Assembly (NCBI GenBank): GCA_964417785.1
Contig: CAYQJO010000159.1
Location: 1-10,239 of the forward strand
Reading direction: 5' to 3'
Source: DAOTUL01 sp034437435
GTDB taxonomy: Bacteria > Chloroflexota > Anaerolineae > Aggregatilineales > Phototrophicaceae
Length of the DNA stretch: 10,239 nt
The notes under the pieces are model-generated. The model saw only the letters and a list, made by a program, of their open reading frames with translations, was not told the DNA's origin and did not search any database. Shown piece by piece: positions 1-5,861 of the stretch (within the stretch, counting starts at the first letter, position 1; each line of letters begins with the position of its first letter). Made by a program: the position numbers and the translations under genes.

Positions 1-660
1 CACAGGTGCTAACCCGACGGTGAGTTTGCCGGTGGGAACGCACGAGATCACACTGGTTGTGACCGATGACGCTGGTGCGCAGAATATCGATACCGTCGTG
101 GTCGTGGTGGAAGCCCCGCCGAATCAGCCGCCAGTCGCCAACGCCGGACCTGACCAGACGGTGATGGATGCCAATGGCGATGGCGCTGAGAATGTGGTGC
201 TGGATGGCAGTGGTAGTTCAGACCCCGATGGCAGTGTCGGCAGCTTCCAGTGGATGCTGGCGGGCAGCGAGATCGGCACAGGTGCCAACCCGACGTTGAG
301 TCTGCAGGTGGGAACGCATGAGATCACGCTGGTGGTCACAGATGACGCAGGTGCGCAGAACATCGACAGTGTGCTGATTGCGGTGAATGCTCAGCCCAAT
401 CAGCCGCCAGTTCCCAATGCCGGACCCGACCAGGCCGTGATCGACGCCAACGGCGACGGTTCGGAGCCAGTCACACTCGACGGCAGTGGCAGCATGGACC
501 CGGATGGCAGTATCGCTAGCTATTCGTGGACCAATGGGGGCGAGATCGGTACGGGTATCAATCCGGTGGTGAACCTGCCGTCCGGTGTTCACACGATCAC
601 TCTGACCGTGACCGACAACAACGGCGCTGCCATGAGCGATGCTGTTCAGATCGAGGTGCA
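1..660. repeat. Tandem in-frame PKD-coding repeats (about 276 and 273 bp period)
   Basis: Bases 1-99 match 277-375 closely, and the AATCAGCCGCCAGT start recurs at 122 and 398, giving a period of 276 bp (92 codons). The third unit is offset by 273 bp (from GATCGG at 271 to 544), one codon shorter. The first two units are far more alike at DNA level than either is to the third, which suggests a recent duplication or gene-conversion event between them. More units probably lie to the left of the window. Confidence 0.85.
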
Positions 661-1384
661 GGCTGCTGCGCCGCCGCCGCCACCTGCGCCAGTTGGCCGG
701 AACAACAACGGTGTCATCGCACTCTATACCTTTGACGAGGGTGGTGGCAACGTCGTCAACGACACCAGCGGTAACGGTTCGCCGTTGAATCTGACGGTAG
801 CCGATCCCAATGCTGTGACCTGGGGTGCCGGTACGCTGAGCGTCAACAGTGAGACGGTCATCAGTTCCGGTGTGCCGGCCAGCAAGATCACCAACGGTGT
901 GATGGCGACTCAGGAAATCACGCTGGAAGCCTGGATTGTCTCCGCAGACGCCAGCCAGCTTGGTCCGGCTCGTATCGTTACCCTGTCGCAGGATGCGGAC
1001 AATCGCAACTTCACGCTGGGGCAGGGCATCCATCGCGGTTCACCGACGGCTTACACAATGCGACTGCGCACGACCGTCGTTCCCAACCGTGACTACACCG
1101 GGCTGAGTACGCCGGAAGGTACTGTGCAGCAGGGTACTCTGCAACATCTACTCTACACGCGCAATGCTGCCGGAGAGACCCGCCTGTATGTCAATGGTAC
1201 CTTGATTGCCAGCGGGACGGCTGCCGGGGATATGTCCAACTGGGACCCGAACTGGCAGTTGGCCCTGGCGAACGAGTTGAACAATGTCAGCCGGGCTTTC
1301 CGGGGAGAATACCACCTGGTGGCGATTTTCAACCGGGCGCTGAGCGCCGAAGAGGTCATGCAGAACTTCAACGCTGGTCCATAG
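2..1384 (+). CDS. Secreted/surface modular protein, PKD-type repeats plus C-terminal LamG-like domain (5' partial)
   Basis: The frame is open at the left edge, so this is the C-terminal 460 residues of a longer protein. Numbering from base 2, residues 1-37 are the end of one PKD-type Ig-like repeat, about 44-130 a second and about 134-219 a third. Each full repeat opens with a NAGPDQ motif, then a DANGDG loop, a LDGSGS..DPDGS stretch, and ends THEITLVVTDD-like. A Pro-rich linker (about 220-232) leads to a concanavalin/LamG-like jelly-roll domain (about 236-460) with the typical LYTFDEG start, EITLEAWI and RLYVNGTLIASG strands, and a closing FNRALSAEEV helix. PKD and LamG domains are usual in extracellular adhesive or glycan-binding proteins. 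No catalytic domain, membrane anchor or sorting signal is visible in this part. The true start, signal peptide and any enzyme domain lie upstream. The gene ends just before a strong terminator and converges on the - strand operon. Confidence 0.88.
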   Translation, partial: TGANPTVSLPVGTHEITLVVTDDAGAQNIDTVVVVVEAPPNQPPVANAGPDQTVMDANGDGAENVVLDGSGSSDPDGSVGSFQWMLAGSEIGTGANPTLSLQVGTHEITLVVTDDAGAQNIDSVLIAVNAQPNQPPVPNAGPDQAVIDANGDGSEPVTLDGSGSMDPDGSIASYSWTNGGEIGTGINPVVNLPSGVHTITLTVTDNNGAAMSDAVQIEVQAAAPPPPPAPVGRNNNGVIALYTFDEGGGNVVNDTSGNGSPLNLTVADPNAVTWGAGTLSVNSETVISSGVPASKITNGVMATQEITLEAWIVSADASQLGPARIVTLSQDADNRNFTLGQGIHRGSPTAYTMRLRTTVVPNRDYTGLSTPEGTVQQGTLQHLLYTRNAAGETRLYVNGTLIASGTAAGDMSNWDPNWQLALANELNNVSRAFRGEYHLVAIFNRALSAEEVMQNFNAGP

Positions 1385-1411
1385 CAGTCTGTAATATCCA
1401 GTAATACACAG

Positions 1412-1440
1412 GGGACACCTTAAGGTGTCCCTTTTTCTTT
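1412..1440 (+). terminator. Rho-independent terminator of the PKD/LamG gene
   Basis: A perfect 8-bp stem, GGGACACC and GGTGTCCC, closes a TTAA loop and is followed at once by TTTTTCTTT. It sits 27 bases after the stop codon at 1384. On the - strand the stem is not followed by a T run, so it should work mainly for + strand transcripts. Confidence 0.93.
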
Positions 1441-1448
1441 ATGCAAAA

Positions 1449-1454
1449 ATTATA
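1449..1454 (-). promoter_or_regulatory. Possible extended -10 promoter element, antisense to the PKD gene 3' end
   Basis: Read on the - strand this is TGGTATAAT, a perfect -10 hexamer with an upstream TGn extension. There is no recognisable -35 hexamer 16-18 bases before it. Transcription would start near 1442 and run leftwards through the terminator stem into the 3' end of the PKD/LamG gene. A chance match in a short AT-rich gap is quite possible. The rest of the gap between the terminator and the - strand operon (1441-1568) shows nothing else I can name. Confidence 0.25.
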
Positions 1455-1568
1455 CCAGTCGTCAGATCGCGTAGGTACACAGTGGGGACCGTCACCTTCA
1501 CTCACTCAACTTCTGGAACCACACATATAACCGAGATGTTCTACGCCGGGAACAACACCTTAACCATC

Positions 1569-1596
1569 GCCCCTATGAACTCAAGATTCATGGGGC
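1569..1596 (-). other. Hairpin overlapping the stop codon of the last operon gene
   Basis: The arms GCCCCTATGAA (1569-1579) and TTCATGGGGC (1587-1596) pair over 10 bp with a single bulged base and a 7-base loop. The stop codon of the CxxCxxCC gene (1581-1583) lies in the loop. On the - strand the stem is followed by GATGGTTAAGG, not a U-rich run, so it is not a standard intrinsic terminator. It could mark or protect the 3' end of the six-gene transcript. Confidence 0.45.
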
Positions 1597-2126
1597 AGGG
1601 CCGGAGTAGCCAGTCGATCCAGAACGTTGTAGATGATAGGGCATATGGCGGCACCGTCAATCAGGTCTGCCAATGTCCAGCGAAAATCGGGTGTAAATAC
1701 CGGATAGATGTGGCAGCTTTCTGGCCGGTGTGGATAGATCGAACACAAATTCCCGTCCAGAAACCTGCACGGAGATGAACGAAGTTTCCCCCATTCCCCA
1801 ATATGCTCTGCTGATTCGAAAACCTCATTGAGTGGTATCGTCACCGCGTCGTGGAGTCCGTCACCATCCGCCTCTGTAAGATATACATCGAGAACCTGGC
1901 AGCAGTTGGCGCATTGGGTGCAGTCGATGGCTGCCACAATTGGTTGGACGACGATCTCGACCTGCGCGTCCAATGTCGCGTCGTCAATATCGTTATCCAA
2001 TTGCAGCATATACATCATGACTTCAAAGTCATCGTGGCGTTGGTGCGCAAGCTGTTGGATTTGTGCCAGGTCGGTGATTAGCGGGCCATCATGGGCGATG
2101 GCCCGCTCCCAGTCTATTGTTTCCAC
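1581..2126 (-). CDS. YkgJ-type CxxCxxCC cysteine-cluster metal-binding protein
   Basis: The 181-residue product carries the diagnostic CTQCANCC motif (Cys69, 72, 75, 76), then Cys120 and Cys128 in PCRFLDGNLCSIYPHRP, Cys138 in ESCHIYP and Cys162. This is the pattern of the CxxCxxCC family (Pfam PF03692), predicted to chelate zinc or an iron-sulfur centre. The biochemical role of most members is unknown. It is probably cytoplasmic; there is no signal peptide or membrane segment. The start is GTG at 2126, lying inside the last codons of the upstream thioredoxin-like gene (13-base overlap, stop at 2114). This points to translational coupling; no strong Shine-Dalgarno is seen. It is the last gene of the six-gene - strand unit and converges on the PKD/LamG gene. 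The family call is firm; the function is not known. Confidence 0.9.
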   Translation of the reverse strand: METIDWERAIAHDGPLITDLAQIQQLAHQRHDDFEVMMYMLQLDNDIDDATLDAQVEIVVQPIVAAIDCTQCANCCQVLDVYLTEADGDGLHDAVTIPLNEVFESAEHIGEWGKLRSSPCRFLDGNLCSIYPHRPESCHIYPVFTPDFRWTLADLIDGAAICPIIYNVLDRLATPALPHES

Positions 2127-2650
2127 TTGATGGTGCAGCCAACTGGCGGTGTTGTAGCGGTTGACGGTGTTTTGCCAGCGAGTACGGCATCCAGTGCATC
2201 GCGCAGGTAGGTTTCCTTCACCGCATCTGGGTCGTCATGGTTGTCGTCGATGGCCCCGTGATACTGGAGTTTGCCACTCTTGTCGAACATGAAGATTTCC
2301 GGTGTACGTTCGGCACCGTAGGCGGTAGCAACTTCCTGGGAATCGTCACGGACATAGGGGAAGTTGAAGCCCTTCATCTGGGCGCGTTCTTTCATTTTGT
2401 CCATGTTGTCGTCCGGGTACTTTTCGGTATCGTTGGCCCCGATGGCGATCAACTGGACACCCTTATCGGCATAGTCGGCCTGGATGGCGATCATGCGGTC
2501 TTCCCATGCCTGGACATACGGGCAATGGTTGCAGCTAAAGATCACAACGATGGCGTTCTTGTCGAGATAATCTGCGAGTGCATGCGATAAGTTATCGGTT
2601 CCTGGGAGATCAAATGCGATGGCCTGATCGCCAATATTGATGTTGCTCAT
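2114..2650 (-). CDS. Thioredoxin-like/peroxiredoxin-like protein with CNHC motif
   Basis: The 178-residue product has a thioredoxin fold of the redoxin (AhpC/TSA-like, PRX_like1) type. A strand ending VVIFSC leads into the active-site motif CNHC (Cys40 and Cys43), the cis-proline is Pro117 in AERTPEIF, and the tail holds Cys172 in VGCTIKWK, the typical family ending. Members are presumed thiol-disulfide oxidoreductases or peroxidases; the substrate is unknown. There is no signal peptide, so a cytosolic role is expected. A longer reading frame begins at 2683, but ATG at 2650 is preferred because AGGAGG lies 5 bases before it and the conserved sequence begins there. The stop of the preceding small thioredoxin-fold gene is one base before this ATG, and its last codons contain the ribosome binding site. 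Confidence 0.9.
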   Translation of the reverse strand: MSNINIGDQAIAFDLPGTDNLSHALADYLDKNAIVVIFSCNHCPYVQAWEDRMIAIQADYADKGVQLIAIGANDTEKYPDDNMDKMKERAQMKGFNFPYVRDDSQEVATAYGAERTPEIFMFDKSGKLQYHGAIDDNHDDPDAVKETYLRDALDAVLAGKTPSTATTPPVGCTIKWKQ

Positions 2651-2651
2651 A

Positions 2652-2972
2652 TTATCCTCCTGTTTTATGTGCTTGAACTGCACGCCGGATCGTTTCTACC
2701 GACGGCAGCGGGGAAATGCGCCCGCTTTCCAGGCGATATGCCCGGCAGGTCAGGTGAAAGCTGGCATCCGCTGGTGGCGGAACGATGTCCTCGCCGTTGA
2801 GCAGGATGGTCGGTGAACCGACGAAGCACCATTGCTGGGCCTGTTCTTCGGTCTCGACCCTGATGACCTCAACCGGATCGCTTACGTCTTCGTCCGCTAG
2901 GACCTGCTTGAGCCGATCCAACGCCTGATCGTGCGACGGACAGTCTTCATAGTACAGCAACTTGATTTCCAT
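2652..2972 (-). CDS. Small thioredoxin-fold protein, DF-family (seleno)protein-like
   Basis: A 106-residue protein with a short thioredoxin-like core. The N-terminal strand LLYYEDCPSH puts Cys11 at the redox position, GSPTILLNG carries the cis-proline (Pro54), and the conserved tail LTCRAYR holds Cys76; Cys49 is also present. It resembles the family annotated as DF-family (seleno)protein, in which the CP position is sometimes selenocysteine; here it is an ordinary TGC cysteine. The second active-site cysteine is replaced (CPSH), so a monothiol mechanism or a metal/organomercurial-type role is possible; the function is not established. The stop is one base before the next gene and the start is 36 bases after glpK. 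No Shine-Dalgarno is seen, so translation may depend on glpK. I am fairly sure of the fold and less sure of the family name. Confidence 0.72.
   Translation of the reverse strand: MEIKLLYYEDCPSHDQALDRLKQVLADEDVSDPVEVIRVETEEQAQQWCFVGSPTILLNGEDIVPPPADASFHLTCRAYRLESGRISPLPSVETIRRAVQAHKTGG
2656..2661 (-). promoter_or_regulatory. Shine-Dalgarno fixing the thioredoxin-like start at 2650
   Basis: A perfect AGGAGG on the - strand sits 5 bases before ATG at 2650. It lies within the last codons (Gly-Gly) of the preceding gene, and it rules out the 11-residue longer start at 2683. Confidence 0.85.
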
Positions 2973-3008
2973 AGATTATACCCGCTTTTACGCAATATAC
3001 CGAAATTT

Positions 3009-4499
3009 CTATTCCACCCAATCCAGTGTCCGCTGGACCGCTCGCTTCCAGTTGCGATATTTTGCTTCACAGGTCGCGGCGTCCATCTCCGGATACCAGC
3101 GCTTATCCACGCCCCAGTTGTTGCGCAGTTCCTCCTCGTTGTTCCAGAATCCGACCGCGAGTCCGGCGGCATAGGCTGCACCGAGCGCTGTCGTCTCCGA
3201 GACTTTTGGACGTACCACCGGAACGCCCACAATGTCGGCCTGGAACTGCATCAGCAGATCGTTGACCACCATCCCACCATCGACCTTGAGAGCTTTTAGT
3301 TGAACACCGGAGTCTTGCTGCATGGCGTCCAGCACTTCACGGGTCTGGAATGCGGTGGCTTCCAGCGCGGCACGGGCGATATGGCCTTTGTTGATGTAGC
3401 GGGTCATGCCGACGATGACGCCGCGTGCATCGGCGCGCCAGTAGGGTGCGAAGAGACCGGAAAATGCCGGTACAAAGTAAATGCCGCCGTTATCCTTGAC
3501 CGTGCGGGCCAGCGTTTCGACTTCAGGAGCCGACTTGATAAGCCCCAGGTTGTCGCGCAGCCATTGGACCAGCGATCCGGTGACGGCAATGGACCCTTCC
3601 AGGGCATAGACAGCGGGTTGATCGCCGATTTTGTAGCCGAGGGTGGTCAGCAGGCCGCTATTTGATGGCACAATCTCGGTGCCGGTGTTGATGAGCATGA
3701 AGTTGCCGGTTCCGTAGGTGTTCTTTGCCTCACCGACCCCGTAACAGGTCTGCCCGTAGAGTGCTGCCTGCTGGTCGCCCAGGATGCCGGTTAGCGGCGC
3801 ACCATCGGCAAGGGTGCCGGCCTGAATGATACCGTATTGGTCGCTTGATGGCCGGATTTCCGGCAGAATGTTTCGGGGAATATCCAGGGCTTGCAGTGTG
3901 TTATCGTCCCAATCCAGCGTGCGCAGGTCCATCAAGAGTGTGCGACTGGCGTTGGTTACATCCGTGATATGGGTACCGCCGGTCAGATTCCAGACCAGCC
4001 AGGTATCGACTGTGCCGAACAGCGCATCGCCCCGGTTGACGGCGTCGCGCAGACCATCGACATTTTCTACCAGCCACATCAGCTTGGTAGCGGCAAAGTA
4101 AGTTGAGAGCGGCAGACCGGATTTCTCCCGGAAGCGATCCATGCCGCCATCGGCGGCCAGCCGGTTGACGATTTCATGGGTGCGAGTGTCTTGCCACACG
4201 ATGGCGTTGTAATAGGGTTTGCCCGTGTGTTTATCCCAGATGAGGGTGGTCTCGCGCTGGTTGGTGATGCCAACGGCAGCCAGATCGGCGGCGGTAATAC
4301 TGGCTTTTTGCATCGCACCTTCAATCACCTGCTGCGTGCGCCGCCAGATTTCCTCCGGATCATGTTCGACCCAACCGGCATTCGGCAAAATCTGCTCGTG
4401 TTCAAGCTGGTGCGTGGCGATGACCGCGCCGCCGTGATCGAAGATCATGAAACGGGTGCTGGTGGTCCCCTGGTCGATGGCACCTACATAATCTGCCAT
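3009..4499 (-). CDS. glpK: Glycerol kinase
   Basis: This FGGY-family kinase makes sn-glycerol 3-phosphate from glycerol and ATP in the cytosol. Its 496 residues match the usual length (about 495-505). Visible landmarks are the phosphate-1 loop GAIDQGTTSTR (6-16), WVEHDPEEIW (43-52), GITNQRET (77-84), the GILGDQQAALYGQ block, YGTGNF (262-267) and KVDGGMVVNDLLMQFQAD (405-422). Glycerol contacts known from E. coli GlpK are all present: Arg82, Glu83, Tyr134, Asp242 (catalytic base) and Phe267. The E. coli fructose-1,6-bisphosphate-binding arginine, nine residues before the catalytic Asp, is Gly233 here, and the loop has no histidine like the one phosphorylated by HPr in Gram-positive enzymes. GTG at 4508 is also in frame, but ATG at 4499 follows AGGAG by 8 bases. 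The gene sits 14 bases after acylphosphatase. No glpF or glpD is in the window. Confidence 0.98.
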   Translation of the reverse strand: MADYVGAIDQGTTSTRFMIFDHGGAVIATHQLEHEQILPNAGWVEHDPEEIWRRTQQVIEGAMQKASITAADLAAVGITNQRETTLIWDKHTGKPYYNAIVWQDTRTHEIVNRLAADGGMDRFREKSGLPLSTYFAATKLMWLVENVDGLRDAVNRGDALFGTVDTWLVWNLTGGTHITDVTNASRTLLMDLRTLDWDDNTLQALDIPRNILPEIRPSSDQYGIIQAGTLADGAPLTGILGDQQAALYGQTCYGVGEAKNTYGTGNFMLINTGTEIVPSNSGLLTTLGYKIGDQPAVYALEGSIAVTGSLVQWLRDNLGLIKSAPEVETLARTVKDNGGIYFVPAFSGLFAPYWRADARGVIVGMTRYINKGHIARAALEATAFQTREVLDAMQQDSGVQLKALKVDGGMVVNDLLMQFQADIVGVPVVRPKVSETTALGAAYAAGLAVGFWNNEEELRNNWGVDKRWYPEMDAATCEAKYRNWKRAVQRTLDWVE

Positions 4500-4507
4500 G
4501 AAAAACA

Positions 4508-4512
4508 CTCCT
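4508..4512 (-). promoter_or_regulatory. Shine-Dalgarno fixing the glpK start at 4499
   Basis: AGGAG on the - strand lies 8 bases before ATG 4499 and touches the in-frame GTG at 4508, so that GTG cannot be the start served by this site. The preceding stop codon (4514-4516) is directly upstream. Confidence 0.8.
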
Positions 4513-4513
4513 A

Positions 4514-4783
4514 TCAGACAATATCAAAATGTTTAAATTCGCCAGTTGCCCTCTGCCATTTAACATTCACAGAATCGACATGAGCGGCAAGCGGTCCTGT
4601 TTGGAGAAAACGGTGAAGCAGTTCCAGATTGGGACGGTTCCCTTCAGCGACGACCTCAACGGTACCATCCGGCTTGTTGCGTACCCAGCCGGTCAGACGA
4701 TGGTTCAGGGCGGTGCTGCGGGTGTTGGCGCGAAAGCCCACACCCTGGACCCGACCGTGAACAACGGCGTGCAATCGTTCCAT
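4514..4783 (-). CDS. acyP: Acylphosphatase
   Basis: An 89-residue protein with the complete acylphosphatase signature: HGRVQGVGFR (9-18), with Arg18 as the phosphate-binding catalytic arginine, and GWVRNKPDGTVEV (32-44), with Asn36 as the water-orienting asparagine. The family hydrolyses carboxyl-phosphate bonds such as those in acetyl phosphate or 1,3-bisphosphoglycerate. Length and motif spacing are standard. The start is ATG at 4783, whose A is also the last base of the upstream gene's TGA stop, the classic TGATG coupling; an in-frame TTG one codon earlier is less likely. It is followed 14 bases later by glycerol kinase. What it does in this operon is unclear: removing an acyl-phosphate by-product or freeing phosphate for the phosphorylase are only ideas. 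Confidence 0.96.
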   Translation of the reverse strand: MERLHAVVHGRVQGVGFRANTRSTALNHRLTGWVRNKPDGTVEVVAEGNRPNLELLHRFLQTGPLAAHVDSVNVKWQRATGEFKHFDIV

Positions 4784-5778
4784 CAACTCAGCACCAGCTT
4801 CAGCAAATCGTCAACATAGGCCGTTGCCAGACATTCCACCGTATCGGCTGCGCCATAGTAGATTTTGACCTCCCCGTTGTCTTCCAGCAGCATGCCGCCG
4901 GGGAAGATAACGTTGGTACGGAATCCCGTTTCGACTTCATAAGGCGTTTCGGGAGCCATCAACGGTTCTTTATATAAGCCGACGATTTTGCCTGGATCGT
5001 CCAGATCGAGCAGCATAAGGCCGGTGGTGTAACGCTTCTGCCATTTGTCCTCCCAGCCGTTTTTGCCCCGACCTGGATCGGTATCGACGGCGTGGAAAGT
5101 GGTCAGCCAGCCATGTTCGGTCTTGATAGGTGGTGCGCCGGGGCCGAGTTTGGTGTTGGCAAAGGGGACGTCTTCAACGGCTAGCAGCAGCCGGTGATTA
5201 CCCCAATCGCGCAGATCGGGTGAGTCGCTGATCCACACATCGAATCGTTCAATTCCACCACGACTGTAGACCGGGAATGGACGTTCCAATCGCACATAGC
5301 GTCCGCCGACTTTCTCTGGGAACAGGACCATATTGCGATTGTCGGGTGCCGACAGACTCATGATTTCCCAGGAGTCGAAATCATCCGTGAGTGCGATGCC
5401 GCCCTGCACCCCATGCTCGGTATCGACGGCGAAGCACATGGCGATGTGTCCGTCGATTACGGTCAAACGTGGATCGTAAGCTCGCCGGAAACCGCGCAAA
5501 CTCCAGTCGATGTTGTCGAAAATTGGCTCCGGTTTGACTTCCCAGTGGATGCCGTCATCGCTATATGCAATGCCCAGGTTGGTCGCGGTGCAGCCATATG
5601 TGTCCGGGTCGAACTCGTAATCGTTGCGGAAAACCATGATGTACTGCCCCTGGTATCTGGCAATTCCCGCATTGAAGATCAACGACGCTTTGAATGGAAT
5701 ATCATCCGCCGTCAGCAGCGGGTTCTCCGGGTGACGCATTATGACCGGACTCGACTTCAACTCACCGATGAGTTCCAC
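4783..5778 (-). CDS. Glycoside hydrolase family 130 enzyme (beta-mannoside phosphorylase-like)
   Basis: The 331-residue, five-bladed beta-propeller-type protein shows GH130 hallmarks in order: NPLL near residue 19, FNAGIARYQGQYIMVFR (35-51), the YDPRLT motif (101-106, Asp102 the likely general acid), DNRNMVLFPEK (146-156) then GGRYVRLERP (158-167), GPGAPPI (212-218), TTFHAVD (226-232), and VIFPGG with YYGAADT near the C-terminus. GH130 members are mostly phosphorylases of beta-1,4- or 1,2-linked mannosides, yielding mannose 1-phosphate; a few are hydrolases. The arginine- and histidine-rich positions look kept, which favours a phosphorylase, but the substrate cannot be read. There is no signal peptide, so it is intracellular. 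A TTG at 5802 is in frame, but GTG at 5778 follows AAAGGA by 7 bases. It is the first gene of the - strand unit, divergent from the TIM-barrel gene. Confidence 0.92.
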   Translation of the reverse strand: MELIGELKSSPVIMRHPENPLLTADDIPFKASLIFNAGIARYQGQYIMVFRNDYEFDPDTYGCTATNLGIAYSDDGIHWEVKPEPIFDNIDWSLRGFRRAYDPRLTVIDGHIAMCFAVDTEHGVQGGIALTDDFDSWEIMSLSAPDNRNMVLFPEKVGGRYVRLERPFPVYSRGGIERFDVWISDSPDLRDWGNHRLLLAVEDVPFANTKLGPGAPPIKTEHGWLTTFHAVDTDPGRGKNGWEDKWQKRYTTGLMLLDLDDPGKIVGLYKEPLMAPETPYEVETGFRTNVIFPGGMLLEDNGEVKIYYGAADTVECLATAYVDDLLKLVLS

Positions 5779-5785
5779 CTGTTTA

Positions 5786-5791
5786 TCCTTT
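5786..5791 (-). promoter_or_regulatory. Shine-Dalgarno fixing the GH130 GTG start at 5778
   Basis: AAAGGA on the - strand lies 7 bases before GTG 5778. The longer frame would start with TTG at 5802 with no such site, and would cover part of the promoter region. Confidence 0.7.
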
Positions 5792-5795
5792 CGAT

Positions 5796-5824
5796 TTGGC
5801 AAGTTCGTTTTTACCAGTTATCTT
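5796..5824 (+). promoter_or_regulatory. Candidate promoter of the TIM-barrel/ABC importer genes
   Basis: TTGGCA (5796-5801, 5 of 6 to TTGACA) and TATCTT (5819-5824, 4 of 6 to TATAAT) are spaced by exactly 17 bases. The start of transcription would be near 5831, about 30 bases before ATG 5862. No obvious operator palindrome is visible in the 83-base gap. Confidence 0.42.
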
Positions 5825-5845
5825 CACCATTGTCCACTCAATCAA
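5817..5845 (-). promoter_or_regulatory. Candidate promoter of the GH130-acyP-glpK operon
   Basis: On the - strand, TTGATT (5845-5840) and GATAAC (5822-5817) are separated by 17 bases; each matches its sigma-70 hexamer at 4 of 6 positions. Transcription would begin near 5810, leaving a short leader to GTG 5778. It overlaps the opposite candidate promoter, sharing 5817-5824. Confidence 0.35.
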
Positions 5846-5847
5846 CC

Positions 5848-5853
5848 GAGGAG
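5848..5853 (+). promoter_or_regulatory. Shine-Dalgarno fixing the TIM-barrel start at 5862
   Basis: GAGGAG lies 8 bases before ATG 5862. The frame is open further upstream to 5796, but those 22 codons would overlap the promoter candidate and do not resemble the family. Confidence 0.8.
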
Positions 5854-5861
5854 TATTTGAT

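Noticed and set aside
218..1033. 271-codon open frame on the - strand opposite the PKD/LamG gene
   Set aside because: It lies wholly inside the PKD/LamG coding region, with unnatural His/Arg/Thr-rich composition and no family resemblance; the + strand frame has clear domains.
1441..1580. A tRNA or small RNA gene in the convergent gap
   Set aside because: No cloverleaf arms or TTCGANNC-type T-loop can be placed on either strand.
1569..1596. The hairpin at the end of the - strand operon as an intrinsic terminator
   Set aside because: The stem is good, but the - strand sequence after it is not U-rich, so I list it only as a hairpin.
1425..1778. 117-codon + strand frame starting in the terminator tail
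   Set aside because: It begins inside the terminator, has no ribosome binding site and runs antisense into the CxxCxxCC gene.
2975..2980. Perfect TATAAT two bases before the ATG of the small thioredoxin-fold gene (- strand)
   Set aside because: It has no -35 match at 16-18 bases and is too close to the ATG for even a leaderless start (the A of ATG would be only 3 bases after the hexamer). The 36-base gap after glpK is better explained by operon readthrough.
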